64,000 nucleotides of DNA from contig JAUXNG010000012.1 in assembly GCA_030682835.1 (NCBI GenBank), positions 1-64,000 on the forward strand, given 5' to 3'. This document shows positions 35,032 to 43,757 of this stretch, in pieces. Under the pieces are notes generated by a model, which worked only from the letters and a program-made list of their open reading frames with translations, searched no databases and had not been told where the DNA came from. The DNA comes from Hydrogenophaga sp. (lineage in GTDB: Bacteria; Pseudomonadota; Gammaproteobacteria; Burkholderiales; Burkholderiaceae_C). The position numbers and the translations under genes were made by a program. The stretch's first letter is position 1; every line of letters begins with the position of its first letter.

Positions 35032-35325
35032 ATGGAGCACAGCTTGCTCGACTATTACAAAGCCATTGAGAGCGCCAGCCAGAAGATGCTGGAGGCCGCC
35101 CAGACCGAAAACTGGGACCAGGTGGTGCGCCTGGAAGGCGCCTGCGCCGTGCTGATTGCCCAGCTGCGCAGCAAGTCGCGCACGCTGGAGCTGGCACCCG
35201 AAGAGCGCAAGGAGAAGGTGCGCATCATGCAGCGCATCCTGCGCACCGACGCCGAGATCCGCTGCCTGGCGGAACCCTGGTTGAACGATCTGTCTTTGTT
35301 GATGGACACAAAAACAGTGCACTGA
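35032..35325 (+). CDS. fliT: FliT-like flagellar chaperone
   Basis: A 97-residue helical protein immediately behind fliS, the usual position of fliT. FliT chaperones FliD and, in enteric bacteria, also binds FlhC to damp early genes. The sequence (LLDYYKAIESASQKMLEAAQ, then LRTDAEIRCLAEPWLNDLSL) fits the FliT/FlgN-like helical pattern; conservation is weak, so position carries much of the weight. Confidence 0.85.
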   Translation: MEHSLLDYYKAIESASQKMLEAAQTENWDQVVRLEGACAVLIAQLRSKSRTLELAPEERKEKVRIMQRILRTDAEIRCLAEPWLNDLSLLMDTKTVH

Positions 35326-35331
35326 ACTCGG

Positions 35332-35413
35332 CTCCCCCCGCGCCGGCGCTAAGGCGCCGTCACCCCCCGGGGGGCGATGCCTGTGGCCTGGCGAAGCCAG
35401 TTCCACGGCATCC
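35332..35413 (+). repeat. Composite three-hairpin element after fliT
   Basis: It begins 6 nt after the fliT stop. First stem CGGCGC-TAAG-GCGCCG, central CCCCCCGGGGGG, third hairpin with arms GATGCC/GGCATC, GTGG/CCAC and CTGGC-GAA-GCCAG. Both outer pairs differ from the AACACC/GGTGTT type and remain complementary. Confidence 0.87.
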
Positions 35414-35539
35414 TGGCAGATCGCGCCGGGGCGCGGCTCATTTCGTGTAGCCGCTGCAATCGGGGCACTAAGAGAATCTGATTTGTATCGGTATTGGGCG
35501 CGGTGGCATCACTTCACCGGCGCGAGATGCCCAAACCCA

Positions 35540-35614
35540 GAACGCGGCGGAACTGGCTTTGCCAGGCCGCTCGCGTTGCCCCCTTGAGGGGGTCGCGCGC
35601 AGCGCGGCGGGGGT
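35540..35614 (-). repeat. Composite three-hairpin element after fliE
   Basis: On the minus strand it begins 3 nt after the fliE stop. First stem GCGC-TGC-GCGC, central CCCCCTCAAGGGGG, third hairpin with arms AACGCG/CGCGTT around CTGGC-AAA-GCCAG. It faces the fliT copy across 126 bp in which I see nothing else. Confidence 0.86.
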
Positions 35615-35617
35615 GTA

Positions 35618-35935
35618 TCACACCGACATGTTCATGATGTCGGTATACGCCTGAACCATGCGGTTGCGCACGTGCAGCGTGGCCTGGAAGCCGATCTGGG
35701 ACTTCTGCATGGCGAGCATGGTCTGCTCCAGGCTCACGGCCGGGTTGCCGAGTTGCACCTGGGTTTGCAGATTTGAGGCTTCAGTTTGCGCCGCACTGAC
35801 CGATTTAAGTGTGGTCTTGAAGCTGTCGGCAAAACTGCCGCTCTCGGGGGCGGTGGTGGCCCCGGGGCGTTTCAGGGCGGTCTGGCCCACGCCGGTCAGT
35901 GCCTGGCTGGGCATTGAATTGATTCGCAGGTCCAT
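35618..35935 (-). CDS. fliE: MS ring-rod junction protein FliE
   Basis: A 105-residue FliE, the small adaptor between the MS ring and the rod and the first protein exported. The C-terminal signature is LEQTMLAMQKSQIGFQATLH followed by VRNRMVQAYTDIMNMSV. The ATG at 35935 (MDLRINSM) is used; the frame is open upstream, but that stretch is in the fliE/fliF promoter region. It is transcribed away from fliF. Confidence 0.95.
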   Translation of the reverse strand: MDLRINSMPSQALTGVGQTALKRPGATTAPESGSFADSFKTTLKSVSAAQTEASNLQTQVQLGNPAVSLEQTMLAMQKSQIGFQATLHVRNRMVQAYTDIMNMSV

Positions 35936-36115
35936 GACGGTTCCTTCCACAAAATGCTTGAGCTCCGATGCTAGTGAGGGGGCGGGCGCAGCGCTGGGGG
36001 AATAAGGGCACAAAGCACCGCCTATTCGCGGCTATGCGGCAGGGTTGCCACCCGAATAATCGGCGTCAACGGGGCCACGTTTGTGCCCTGAGAGCCGAAC
36101 CGCAGAACCTGCCCC
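35936..36115. promoter_or_regulatory. Divergent fliE / fliF control region
   Basis: A 180-bp gap with a perfect 9-bp inverted repeat GGGCACAAA (36006-36014) and TTTGTGCCC (36080-36088). Around the left arm the sequence GGAATAAGG-N10/11-CGCCTATTC loosely resembles the FlhDC box halves (AAATARCG and CGYTATTT). This is where FlhDC control would be expected; the match is weak. Confidence 0.35.
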
Positions 36116-37801
36116 ATGAGCAACACCGTCGCCGAAATGGAACTCCAGCCCGTGAGCCGAAATGCTTTCGGTGCGGGCCTGGCGCGCATGGAGCCTGCCC
36201 AGAAGATGAAGCTGGGCATTGGCGCCCTGGCGCTGCTGGCCCTTGCCCTCGCCTTTTTCTTCATGGGCCGCCAGCCCGAATGGCGCGTGCTCTACACCGG
36301 CCTGAGCGACAAGGACGGCGGCGCCATCGTGGCGCAGCTCACGCAGATGAACGTGCCCTACAAGCACACCGAGGGTGGCGGCGCGCTCATGGTGCCGGCC
36401 GACCGGGTGCACGACACCCGCCTGCGCCTGGCCTCGCAGGGTCTGCCCAAAGGCACGGTGAACGGCTTCGAGCTGATGGAAGCCAACCGCTTCGGCATGA
36501 CGCAGTTCCAGGAGCGCATCACCTTCCAGCGCGGGCTTGAAGGCGAGCTGACACGCTCGATCCAGTCGCTCTCGTCGGTGCAGGCCGCTCGCATCCACCT
36601 GGCGCTGCCCAACCAGAACGGTTTTTTCCGTGAACAGCAGAAGCCTTCGGCCTCGGTGCTGCTCACACTGCACCCGGGCCGCACCCTGGACAAGGCGCAG
36701 GTGGCGGGCATCGTGCACCTCGTGGCCTCCAGCGTGCCGGAAATGAACCCCAAGGCCGTGAGCGTGGTGGACGACGCCGGCTCGCTGCTCTCGGCTTCGC
36801 CCGACGGCGCGGCCCAGGGTGCCGACACGCAGAAGCTGCAATACAGCCAGCAGATCGAGCAGATGTACACCCGCCGCATTCTCGACATGATCGAGCCGCT
36901 GGTGGGCCCGGGCAACGTGAAGGCGCAAGTGAGCGCCGATGTGGATTTTTCGATGGTGGAGTCCACCTCCGAGCAGCACCGCCCCAACCAGGGCGCCGAG
37001 GCCGGTGCGGTGCGCAGCCAGCAGATCGTGGAAGACGGCACGCCCGCGGTGGCGCAGCCGGCCGGCGTACCCGGCGCGGTGACCAACCAGCCGCCCGCCC
37101 AGGGCACAGCGCCCATCAACGCCCCTGCCGCACCGCTGGGCGTGGCCGGCAACGGCGACAAGGCGGGCAATGCGCGGCGCGAGTCGGTCATCAACTACGA
37201 GGTGGACCGCACCGTGAAGGTGGTGCGCGAGTCCAGCGGCACGGTGCGCCGCCTGAGCGCGGCGGTGGTGGTGAACCACCGCACGGTGGTGGACCGCAAC
37301 GGCAAGGAAACCACGGTGGCGATTCCGCCCGAGCAGCTGGAGCAGATGAGCGCCCTGGTGCGCGAGACCATCGGCTTCAACCGCGAGCGCGGCGACTCGG
37401 TGAACCTGATGAACGCCGTGTTCACCGCACCCAAGACGACCGAAGTGCAGGAAGGCGCCTGGTGGCAGCAGGCCGACAACCAGGAACTCATGAGCACCCT
37501 GGCCTGGCCGCTGGGGATGCTGGGGCTGGGGGCGCTGATTCTGCTGGGCATGGTGCGCCCGGGCCTGAAGCTGATGAAGACCAGCCCCCCGGCGCTGGGC
37601 AAGCCCGAGCCGCAACAGCTGAGCGCGGTGGTGGACGAGGCCAACGAGCGGCCCGGCCTGCCCATGCCCGAGCCTGCAGCCGCAGTGCCCATGACCGCAC
37701 ACGAGACACGTCTGGCCAACGCCAAGCAGCTGGCGCTGCAGGACCCGGTGGCCGTGGCCAACATCGTCAAAGGCTGGGTCAGCGGCGAAGCCGCCACCTG
37801 A
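36116..37801 (+). CDS. fliF: Flagellar MS-ring protein FliF
   Basis: A 561-residue MS-ring subunit. Two membrane helices frame the periplasmic domains: one at about residues 32-52 (LGIGALALLALALAFFFMG), one near 462-485 (WPLGMLGLGALILLGMV). Ring-building motifs include GLSDKDGGAIVAQLTQMNVP and GELTRSIQSLSSVQAARIHL. The C-terminal tail (NAKQLALQDPVAVANIVKGW) binds FliG. First gene of the plus-strand fliF-to-fliK run. Confidence 0.97.
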   Translation: MSNTVAEMELQPVSRNAFGAGLARMEPAQKMKLGIGALALLALALAFFFMGRQPEWRVLYTGLSDKDGGAIVAQLTQMNVPYKHTEGGGALMVPADRVHDTRLRLASQGLPKGTVNGFELMEANRFGMTQFQERITFQRGLEGELTRSIQSLSSVQAARIHLALPNQNGFFREQQKPSASVLLTLHPGRTLDKAQVAGIVHLVASSVPEMNPKAVSVVDDAGSLLSASPDGAAQGADTQKLQYSQQIEQMYTRRILDMIEPLVGPGNVKAQVSADVDFSMVESTSEQHRPNQGAEAGAVRSQQIVEDGTPAVAQPAGVPGAVTNQPPAQGTAPINAPAAPLGVAGNGDKAGNARRESVINYEVDRTVKVVRESSGTVRRLSAAVVVNHRTVVDRNGKETTVAIPPEQLEQMSALVRETIGFNRERGDSVNLMNAVFTAPKTTEVQEGAWWQQADNQELMSTLAWPLGMLGLGALILLGMVRPGLKLMKTSPPALGKPEPQQLSAVVDEANERPGLPMPEPAAAVPMTAHETRLANAKQLALQDPVAVANIVKGWVSGEAAT

Positions 37802-37856
37802 CGCCGCCTGATCCGCACCCGACCCGAACCCGATTCCCAAACTGGAGATCCACCCC

Positions 37857-38852
37857 ATGGCAGACGAGGGCGTACAGGACGCAGCCATCTTTCTGATGTC
37901 GCTTGGCGAGGAAGAGGCCGCCGAGGTGTTCAAGCACCTCAGTCCCAAGGAAGTGCAGAAGCTGGGCGAGACCATTGCCGGCATGCGCTCCGTCTCGCGC
38001 GAGCGGGTGGACCAGGTGATGGAGAAATTCACCGACGAAGCGTCTTCGCGCAGCCTGCTGGTGTCGGACACCGACAGCTACGTGCGCGCCGTGCTCAAGC
38101 GCGCCCTGGGCGACGACAAGGCCTCGCTGCTGATCGACCGCATCCTGCAGGGCAGCGATGTGTCGGGCATTGAAGGCCTGAAATGGATGGACCCGCTCTC
38201 GGTGGCCGAGCTGCTGCGTAACGAGCACCCGCAGATCATGGCCGCCATTCTGGTGCACCTGGAGAGCGACCACAGCGCGGGCGTGATCAAGCACCTGCCC
38301 GAGCGCGTGCGCAACGAGGTGATGCTGCGCATCGCCACGCTGGAGGGCATTCAGCCCGCTGCCCTGAGCGACCTCAACGAGGTGCTCTACAAGGTGCTGG
38401 CCGGCGGCGACAAGGTGCGCAAGACCTCGCTGGGCGGCATCCAGACGGCGGCCGACATCATCAACATGGTCGGCACGACCATGGAAGGCACCATCATCGA
38501 TTCGATCCGCGAGCAGGACGCCGACCTGGCCCAGAAGATCATGGACAAGATGTTCACCTTCGAGGACCTGCTCAAGCTCGACAACAAGTCGGTGCAGATG
38601 GTCTTGAAGGAAGTGGGTTCCGACTCGCTGGTGATCGCCCTGAAAGGCACCACGCGCGAACTGCGTGAACACATCCTGGGCAACATGTCGACCCGCGCGG
38701 CCGAGACGCTGCGCGAAGACCTGGAGTCGCGCGGCCCGGTGCGCCTGTCGGAAGTGGAAAACCAGCAGAAAGACATTCTGAAGATCGTGCGTCGTCTGTC
38801 AGACGAAGGCGCGATCGTGCTCGGCGGAGGCGGCGATGACGGCTTCGTCTAA
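37857..38852 (+). CDS. fliG: Motor switch protein FliG
   Basis: A FliG of 331 residues. The N-domain binds FliF; the middle domain has the conserved EHPQI motif (LRNEHPQIMAAILVHL); the C-terminal domain has the torque helix (SVQMVLKEVGSDSLVIALKG, then MSTRAAETLREDLESRGP). A GGAGATCC site precedes the ATG. It overlaps fliH by 17 bp. Confidence 0.97.
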   Translation: MADEGVQDAAIFLMSLGEEEAAEVFKHLSPKEVQKLGETIAGMRSVSRERVDQVMEKFTDEASSRSLLVSDTDSYVRAVLKRALGDDKASLLIDRILQGSDVSGIEGLKWMDPLSVAELLRNEHPQIMAAILVHLESDHSAGVIKHLPERVRNEVMLRIATLEGIQPAALSDLNEVLYKVLAGGDKVRKTSLGGIQTAADIINMVGTTMEGTIIDSIREQDADLAQKIMDKMFTFEDLLKLDNKSVQMVLKEVGSDSLVIALKGTTRELREHILGNMSTRAAETLREDLESRGPVRLSEVENQQKDILKIVRRLSDEGAIVLGGGGDDGFV

Positions 38853-39549
38853 ACCAGCGACCAAGTCCAACCCGCACTCGCGCTTCATTCCGCGCGAGGA
38901 GATCGGCGACGTCTCGGCCTGGACTTTCAACTCGATGGATGTGAGCGAGGACGTGACCGAGCCGGCCCCAGAGCCCGAACCGGTGGGCGTGGACGAACAC
39001 ACCCTGCACGAAGCCCGCGAGGCCGCCTATGCCGAAGGCTTTGCCCAAGGGCACGAGACTGGCAGCCAGGAAACACGCGACGCCCTGGAAGCCACCGTGC
39101 GCAAGACCGCCGAAGAAACCGCGGTGCGCATGGCCCAGCTGCTGCACAACACCCGCGAACACCTGACCCGCTCCGAAGACCAGATTTCGCGCCACATTCT
39201 GGAACTGGCCTGCGACCTGGCCCGCCAGGTGGTGCGCCAGGAACTGGCGGGCAACACCCAGCACCTCAAGCCGGTGATTGCCGAAGCGCTGAGCCAGCTG
39301 GTGGATGACGGCCTGCCCGCCACCGTGCGCATGCACCCGGCCGACCTGGCCCTGATGAAGGGCGCACTGCAGGAAACGCTGGCAAGCCCCAAACCCGAGT
39401 TCGTGGCCGATGCCAGCATCAGCCCGGGTGGCTGCATCGTGGAATCGGCCAGCATGGCGGTGGACGCCACCATCGAGAAGCGCTGGGCCCGCGCGGTGGG
39501 CAACCTGGGGCTGGACGCGGCGTGGAACCCGGAGAACGCTGATGTGTAG
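38836..39549 (+). CDS. fliH: Flagellar assembly protein FliH
   Basis: A 237-residue negative regulator and stator of the FliI ATPase. The N-terminal 60 residues are acidic and Pro-rich. The middle is a long helix with AEGFAQGHETGSQETRDALE, a GxxxG-type stretch typical of FliH. The C-terminal globular part contains LELACDLARQVVRQELAGNT and ISPGGCIVESASMAVDATIE. It starts within fliG. Confidence 0.93.
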   Translation: MTASSKPATKSNPHSRFIPREEIGDVSAWTFNSMDVSEDVTEPAPEPEPVGVDEHTLHEAREAAYAEGFAQGHETGSQETRDALEATVRKTAEETAVRMAQLLHNTREHLTRSEDQISRHILELACDLARQVVRQELAGNTQHLKPVIAEALSQLVDDGLPATVRMHPADLALMKGALQETLASPKPEFVADASISPGGCIVESASMAVDATIEKRWARAVGNLGLDAAWNPENADV

Positions 39550-39556
39550 ACGTTGC

Positions 39557-39590
39557 ACCCCCCTGCCGCGCTTCGCGCGACTCCCGGTTG
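39557..39590 (+). repeat. Degenerate fragment of the composite element
   Basis: Just after the fliH stop, CACCCCCCTG followed by a GCGC-TTC-GCGC-type hairpin resembles the first part of the composite element. The central palindrome and third hairpin are absent. It may be a decayed copy. Confidence 0.4.
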
Positions 39591-39633
39591 AGTTCGTGCG
39601 CTCCGGACCACTGTTGAACCAGAGGGAAGTCCC

Positions 39634-41112
39634 ATGAACGACAGCACCGACAGCGCCAGCCGCTGGGGACATTTCATGGAAGATGTGCGGGACAACGCGC
39701 GGGTGAGCACCCCGCTCGAGGTGCGCGGAACGCTCACGCGGCTGGCGGGTCTGGTGCTGGAGGCGGTGGGCCTGCGGGTGCCGGTGGGCTCGCAGTGCCT
39801 GATTGCCAATGGCGACAAGGACCCGGTGCTGGCCGAAGTGGTGGGCTTCTCCGGCGACAAGGCTTTTCTGATGCCCGCGGGTGACACGCATGGCCTCTCC
39901 AGCGGGGCCAGCGTGACCCCCCTGGCGCCGTTTCGCACCGTGCCGCGGCTGGGTCAGGCGAACAAGCCGCCCTCTTCCAACGACCGCGGCGTGCTGCGCC
40001 TGCCGCTGGGCCGTGGCCTGCTGGGCCGCGTCGTTGATTCGCACGGCCACCCGATGGACCACCTGGGCCCCATCACCCATGTGGACATGGCGCCCATGGA
40101 CCGCCAGCCGCTCAACGCCATGGACCGCGACCCGGTGCGCGAGCCGCTGGACACGGGCGTGCGCGCCATCAACGCCCTGCTCACCGTGGGGCGTGGGCAG
40201 CGAATCGGCCTGTTCGCCGGCTCGGGCGTGGGCAAGAGCGTGCTGCTGGGCATGATGGCCCGCTACACCAAGGCCGACGTGATCGTGGTTGGCCTGATCG
40301 GCGAGCGCGGGCGCGAGGTTAAGGAATTCATCGAAGACATCCTGGGCGTGGAGGGCCGCAAGCGCTCGGTGGTGGTGGCCGCGCCGGCCGACGCGCCACC
40401 GCTGGTGCGCATGCAGGGCGCCGCCTATGCCACCGCGATCGCCGAGCGCTTTCGCGACGATGGCCTGGACGTGCTGCTGCTCATGGATTCGCTCACCCGC
40501 TACGCCATGGCGCAGCGCGAGATCGCGCTGGCCATTGGCGAGCCGCCCGCCACCAAGGGCTACCCGCCGAGCTGCTTTGCCAAGCTGCCCCAGCTGGTGG
40601 AGCGCAGCGGCAACGGCCTGAACGGCGTGGGCTCCATCACCGCCTTCTACACCGTGCTCTCCGAAGGCGACGACCAGCAGGACCCGATTGCCGACGCGGC
40701 GCGTGCCATTCTGGACGGGCACATCGTGCTGTCGCGCGCGCTGGCCGAGTCGGGCCACTTCCCGGCCATCGACGTGGAGGCCTCGGCCTCTCGCGTGATG
40801 CACAACGTGGCCAGCCCCGGCCACCTGGACATGGCGCGGCGCTTTCGCAGCCTGTATTCGCGCTACATGAAGAGCCGCGACCTGATCCAGCTGGGTGCCT
40901 ACATGGCCGGCAGCGACCCCGAAACCGACCGGGCCATCGTCCTCTACCCGGCCCTGCAGCGCTTCCTGATGCAGGACATGCACGAGGCGTCCACGCTGGA
41001 CGTCAGCCTGCAACAGCTCTCCACCACGCTGCAGGACAACCCCGCCGGCCGGGATGCCCAGCAGCGCGGCCCGCGCCAGCCCCAGAATGCCTATGAAGGA
41101 CAGACCCCATGA
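39634..41112 (+). CDS. fliI: Flagellum-specific ATPase FliI
   Basis: A 492-residue F1-like ATPase that helps prepare export substrates. Walker [12 protein letters not shown] is near residue 205; Walker B is [20 protein letters not shown]. The segment [20 protein letters not shown] is typical of type III ATPases. The first 30 residues are slightly longer than usual. A GAGGGAAG site precedes the ATG. It overlaps fliJ by 4 bp. Confidence 0.97.
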   Translation: MNDSTDSASRWGHFMEDVRDNARVSTPLEVRGTLTRLAGLVLEAVGLRVPVGSQCLIANGDKDPVLAEVVGFSGDKAFLMPAGDTHGLSSGASVTPLAPFRTVPRLGQANKPPSSNDRGVLRLPLGRGLLGRVVDSHGHPMDHLGPITHVDMAPMDRQPLNAMDRDPVREPLDTGVRAINALLTVGRGQRIGLFAGSGVGKSVLLGMMARYTKADVIVVGLIGERGREVKEFIEDILGVEGRKRSVVVAAPADAPPLVRMQGAAYATAIAERFRDDGLDVLLLMDSLTRYAMAQREIALAIGEPPATKGYPPSCFAKLPQLVERSGNGLNGVGSITAFYTVLSEGDDQQDPIADAARAILDGHIVLSRALAESGHFPAIDVEASASRVMHNVASPGHLDMARRFRSLYSRYMKSRDLIQLGAYMAGSDPETDRAIVLYPALQRFLMQDMHEASTLDVSLQQLSTTLQDNPAGRDAQQRGPRQPQNAYEGQTP

Positions 41113-41630
41113 CCGCGATCCAGACCTTGCACAAAGTGGTGGAACTGGCCCAGAAGCGCCGCGATGAAGCGCTCGCTTCGCTCACGCAGCTGCAGCGCGA
41201 GCTGCTCGCCGCGCAGGAACAGATGGACCAGCTGCAGGCCTACGCCGAGGAAGCCCAGCAGCGCTGGAGCGCACGCGGCGCCACCGGCGTGGACCCCATG
41301 CTGCTGCACCACCACCGCCAGTTCATGCAGAAGATCGACCACGCGATGGAATTCCAGCGCGGCGTGCTGAGCAACCGCGAGGCTCTGGTGCAGCAGGCCC
41401 AGCAACAGGTGCATGTGGCCGAGCGCGACCTGGCGGGCCTGCGCAAGTACACCGACGGCAAGGTGCAGGCCCTGCTGCAGAAAGCCCAGCGCCAGGAACA
41501 GAAGGCCACCGACGAGCTGGCCCTCTCGATTCACCTGCGCCAGAGCCTGGCCCAGGCCCAGTCACTGGCCGCCGCGGGGGGGGCGTTCATGAGCAGCACC
41601 GCACCGGCCGCCGCGGGGGGGCGTTCATGA
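41109..41630 (+). CDS. fliJ: Flagellar export protein FliJ
   Basis: A 173-residue coiled-coil protein that links FliI to FlhA. Nearly the whole chain from residue 5 to 150 is helical ([20 protein letters not shown] and following). The last about 15 residues ([20 protein letters not shown]) are unusual: they translate the first copy of a 38/39-bp tandem duplication whose second copy holds the fliK start. The stop overlaps the fliK ATG (ATGA). Confidence 0.93.
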   Translation: MTAIQTLHKVVELAQKRRDEALASLTQLQRELLAAQEQMDQLQAYAEEAQQRWSARGATGVDPMLLHHHRQFMQKIDHAMEFQRGVLSNREALVQQAQQQVHVAERDLAGLRKYTDGKVQALLQKAQRQEQKATDELALSIHLRQSLAQAQSLAAAGGAFMSSTAPAAAGGRS

Positions 41631-41643
41631 GCAGCACCGCACC
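41567..41643 (+). repeat. Tandem duplication with G-tracts at the fliJ-fliK junction
   Basis: Two adjacent copies (41567-41605 and 41606-41643) share the pattern GGCCGCCGC, a G-run, then CGTTCATGAGCAGCACCG. The G-run is 8 in the first and 7 in the second. The one-base difference lets fliJ read through the first ATGA and stop at the second, where fliK begins. Confidence 0.9.
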
Positions 41644-42985
41644 GGCCGCCCCGGGTGGCACCCAGGCAGCCTCGGCCGTGCGCCCTACCCAGGCAGCGGG
41701 CGGCCGCAAGCCCGGCACCGAGGAAGACAACGGCCTCTTTGCCAATCTGCTCATGCTGGTGAGCGACACCCGCACCAGCGTCAACACCGACGCCGGCGGT
41801 GCCTTGGGCGCACCGCCCGATGACGCCCCGGCCCTGACCGGCGACACGCCCACCAGCGAGCTGCTGGCCACTCAGCCAGGCGGGGCACTGGAAGCCCGGC
41901 TGGCCGGGCTGGAACGGGGCCTTGGCCAACCCATGGACCGGGCCGCCGCAGGGGGCCCAGCCGCCCAGGCAGACGGTGCAAACGAACTGCCACCCGGCAT
42001 GACGGCCACGCGCGGCACCGCCGCCGATGCCGACGCCGCCGCCCTGGCGCTGGCCGAACAGGCACCACCGCCCGGCGCGCCCGGCCGCCCAGCACCCGCC
42101 GCGCCCTTTCTGGGGCGCAGGGGCGACGCGGGCAGCACCTCCGCAGCAGGCGCCGCCAGCCTGCAGGGCTTCCAGTGGCGCAAGGGGCAGGCCCCGGCAG
42201 ATGCCCGCGCCCTGGCGGGTGCAGGGGGCATTGCCGGCATGCCGGCAGCCGGCACCGCACCACCGTTCAACAGCCTGGCGGCCGCGGCCAGCGGCCGGGC
42301 TGCCGCGCGCAGCACCGTGGCCCTGCACGAGCGCTTTGGCGCCTCGCCGGGCGGCAGCACCGCGGGCACAGAAACACCAGCTGCGGGCAGCACGCTGGGC
42401 TTTGTGTCGGCGCTCTCGCCCGGCGCGGGTGTGGATGCGCGCACGGCCCCCGCCGCGCAGGCGGCGGGCGATGCCGGCAGCGAGGCCGGGCCGAGCGAAT
42501 CGGCAGACGCCACGCCCACCGAGAACCCGCCCAACGCGGCCGACGCCGCTGCGCAAGCCGCCGAGGACGAGGCCCGCCAGATCAGCCACTGGGGCACCCA
42601 GACCCTGCGCCACGCCAGCCTGCGCGTGGGGCAGGACGGCGGGGACGCAATCGACATCCGCCTGTCGCTCGCCGGGCAGGAGGTGCAGGTGGACTTCCGC
42701 ACCGACAGCGCCGAGGCCCGGGCCAGCTTGCAGCAAAACGCCAGCGAGTCGCTCGCCGAGCTGCTGCAGCGCAGCGGCATCCAGCTCGGCGGGGTGTCGG
42801 TGGGCGCGCAAGGCCAGGGCACGGGCCAGGGCACCAGTGCGGACACCCGGGCGGCCGAGCGCACGCGCAGCCCGGCTGGCGCCGCGCGTGTGGCCGGTGG
42901 CGTGCAGGGCGCCGACAGCCTGGCCACCCCGGCTTCCCTGCGCCCGCGGGCCGACGGCAGCCAGCCGCTGGACGTGTTCGTCTGA
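41627..42985 (+). CDS. fliK: Hook-length control protein FliK
   Basis: A 452-residue FliK, which measures hook length and triggers the FlhB switch. The first about 300 residues are Ala/Pro/Gly-rich and poorly conserved, as expected for the secreted ruler part. The C-terminal Flg_hook-type domain is seen in LRHASLRVGQDGGDAIDIRL, SLAGQEVQVDFRTDSAEARA and LQQNASESLAELLQRSGIQL. The ATG overlaps the fliJ stop. It is the last gene before a 165-bp gap to fliL. Confidence 0.9.
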   Translation: MSSTAPAAPGGTQAASAVRPTQAAGGRKPGTEEDNGLFANLLMLVSDTRTSVNTDAGGALGAPPDDAPALTGDTPTSELLATQPGGALEARLAGLERGLGQPMDRAAAGGPAAQADGANELPPGMTATRGTAADADAAALALAEQAPPPGAPGRPAPAAPFLGRRGDAGSTSAAGAASLQGFQWRKGQAPADARALAGAGGIAGMPAAGTAPPFNSLAAAASGRAAARSTVALHERFGASPGGSTAGTETPAAGSTLGFVSALSPGAGVDARTAPAAQAAGDAGSEAGPSESADATPTENPPNAADAAAQAAEDEARQISHWGTQTLRHASLRVGQDGGDAIDIRLSLAGQEVQVDFRTDSAEARASLQQNASESLAELLQRSGIQLGGVSVGAQGQGTGQGTSADTRAAERTRSPAGAARVAGGVQGADSLATPASLRPRADGSQPLDVFV

Positions 42986-43150
42986 CCCCTGCCAGTGGCA
43001 GCCCGCGGGGGGCCGTGACCGGGGAAAGAGCGGCTTTTCAGGCGCTTATCTCATGACCGGCAAAAGGACCCCCGCCCAATAATTCCTCCAGACGCACGCC
43101 TTGTTTCGCGTGCTGCGCCACCGGCCCCGGTGGCCACCCTGGAGGTTTTC

Positions 43151-43720
43151 ATGTCAGCTGCCACCGCCACCGACGCCCAAGCGCCCGCCAAGCCCAAAAG
43201 CAAACTCATGCTCATCATCGTGGGTGTGGTGGTGCTCGCGCTGATCGGGGCCGGCGCGGCGTTTTTCCTGCTGAAGAAGAACGCGGGCGAAGACGAGGAC
43301 GACGAGGATTACGCGCCCGCCGCCGCACAGCAAAGCAGCGGCAAGCCCCGCACACCGCCCACCTTCCTGCCTATGGACAACATGGTGGTGAACCTGGCCG
43401 ATCAGGGGGGCAACCGCTTCGTGCAGCTGGGCATCACCCTGCAGGTGCAGGACGCCAAGACGGGCGACGAACTGAAGGCCTACATGCCCACCATCCGCAG
43501 TGGCGTGCTGCTGCTGATTTCGCAGCGCACCACCGACGAGATCCTGCAGATCAAGGGCAAGGAACAGCTGTCGGCCGACATCATCGCGGAGATCTCCGGC
43601 GTGATGGGCTACGAGATCGACGAGCCCGAGGCCGAGGGTGCCGAGCGCAAGAGCAAGCGCCGCCGCGCCCCGCCCAACCCGGTGCAGGCGGTGCTGTTCT
43701 CCAGCTTCATCGTGCAGTAA
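43151..43720 (+). CDS. fliL: Flagellar basal-body-associated protein FliL
   Basis: A 189-residue inner-membrane protein around the stators. One N-terminal helix (LMLIIVGVVVLALIGAGAAF) is followed by an acidic linker and a periplasmic domain (TFLPMDNMVVNLADQGGNRF, VQLGITLQVQD). The C-terminus contains a Lys/Arg patch (ERKSKRRRAP) and ends VQAVLFSSFIVQ. The ATG at 43151 follows a GGAGG box; a GTG seven codons earlier is rejected. First gene of the fliL-to-fliR run. Confidence 0.94.
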   Translation: MSAATATDAQAPAKPKSKLMLIIVGVVVLALIGAGAAFFLLKKNAGEDEDDEDYAPAAAQQSSGKPRTPPTFLPMDNMVVNLADQGGNRFVQLGITLQVQDAKTGDELKAYMPTIRSGVLLLISQRTTDEILQIKGKEQLSADIIAEISGVMGYEIDEPEAEGAERKSKRRRAPPNPVQAVLFSSFIVQ

Positions 43721-43757
43721 GCGCACCCGATTCCCCGACCACGACACGACACACGCC

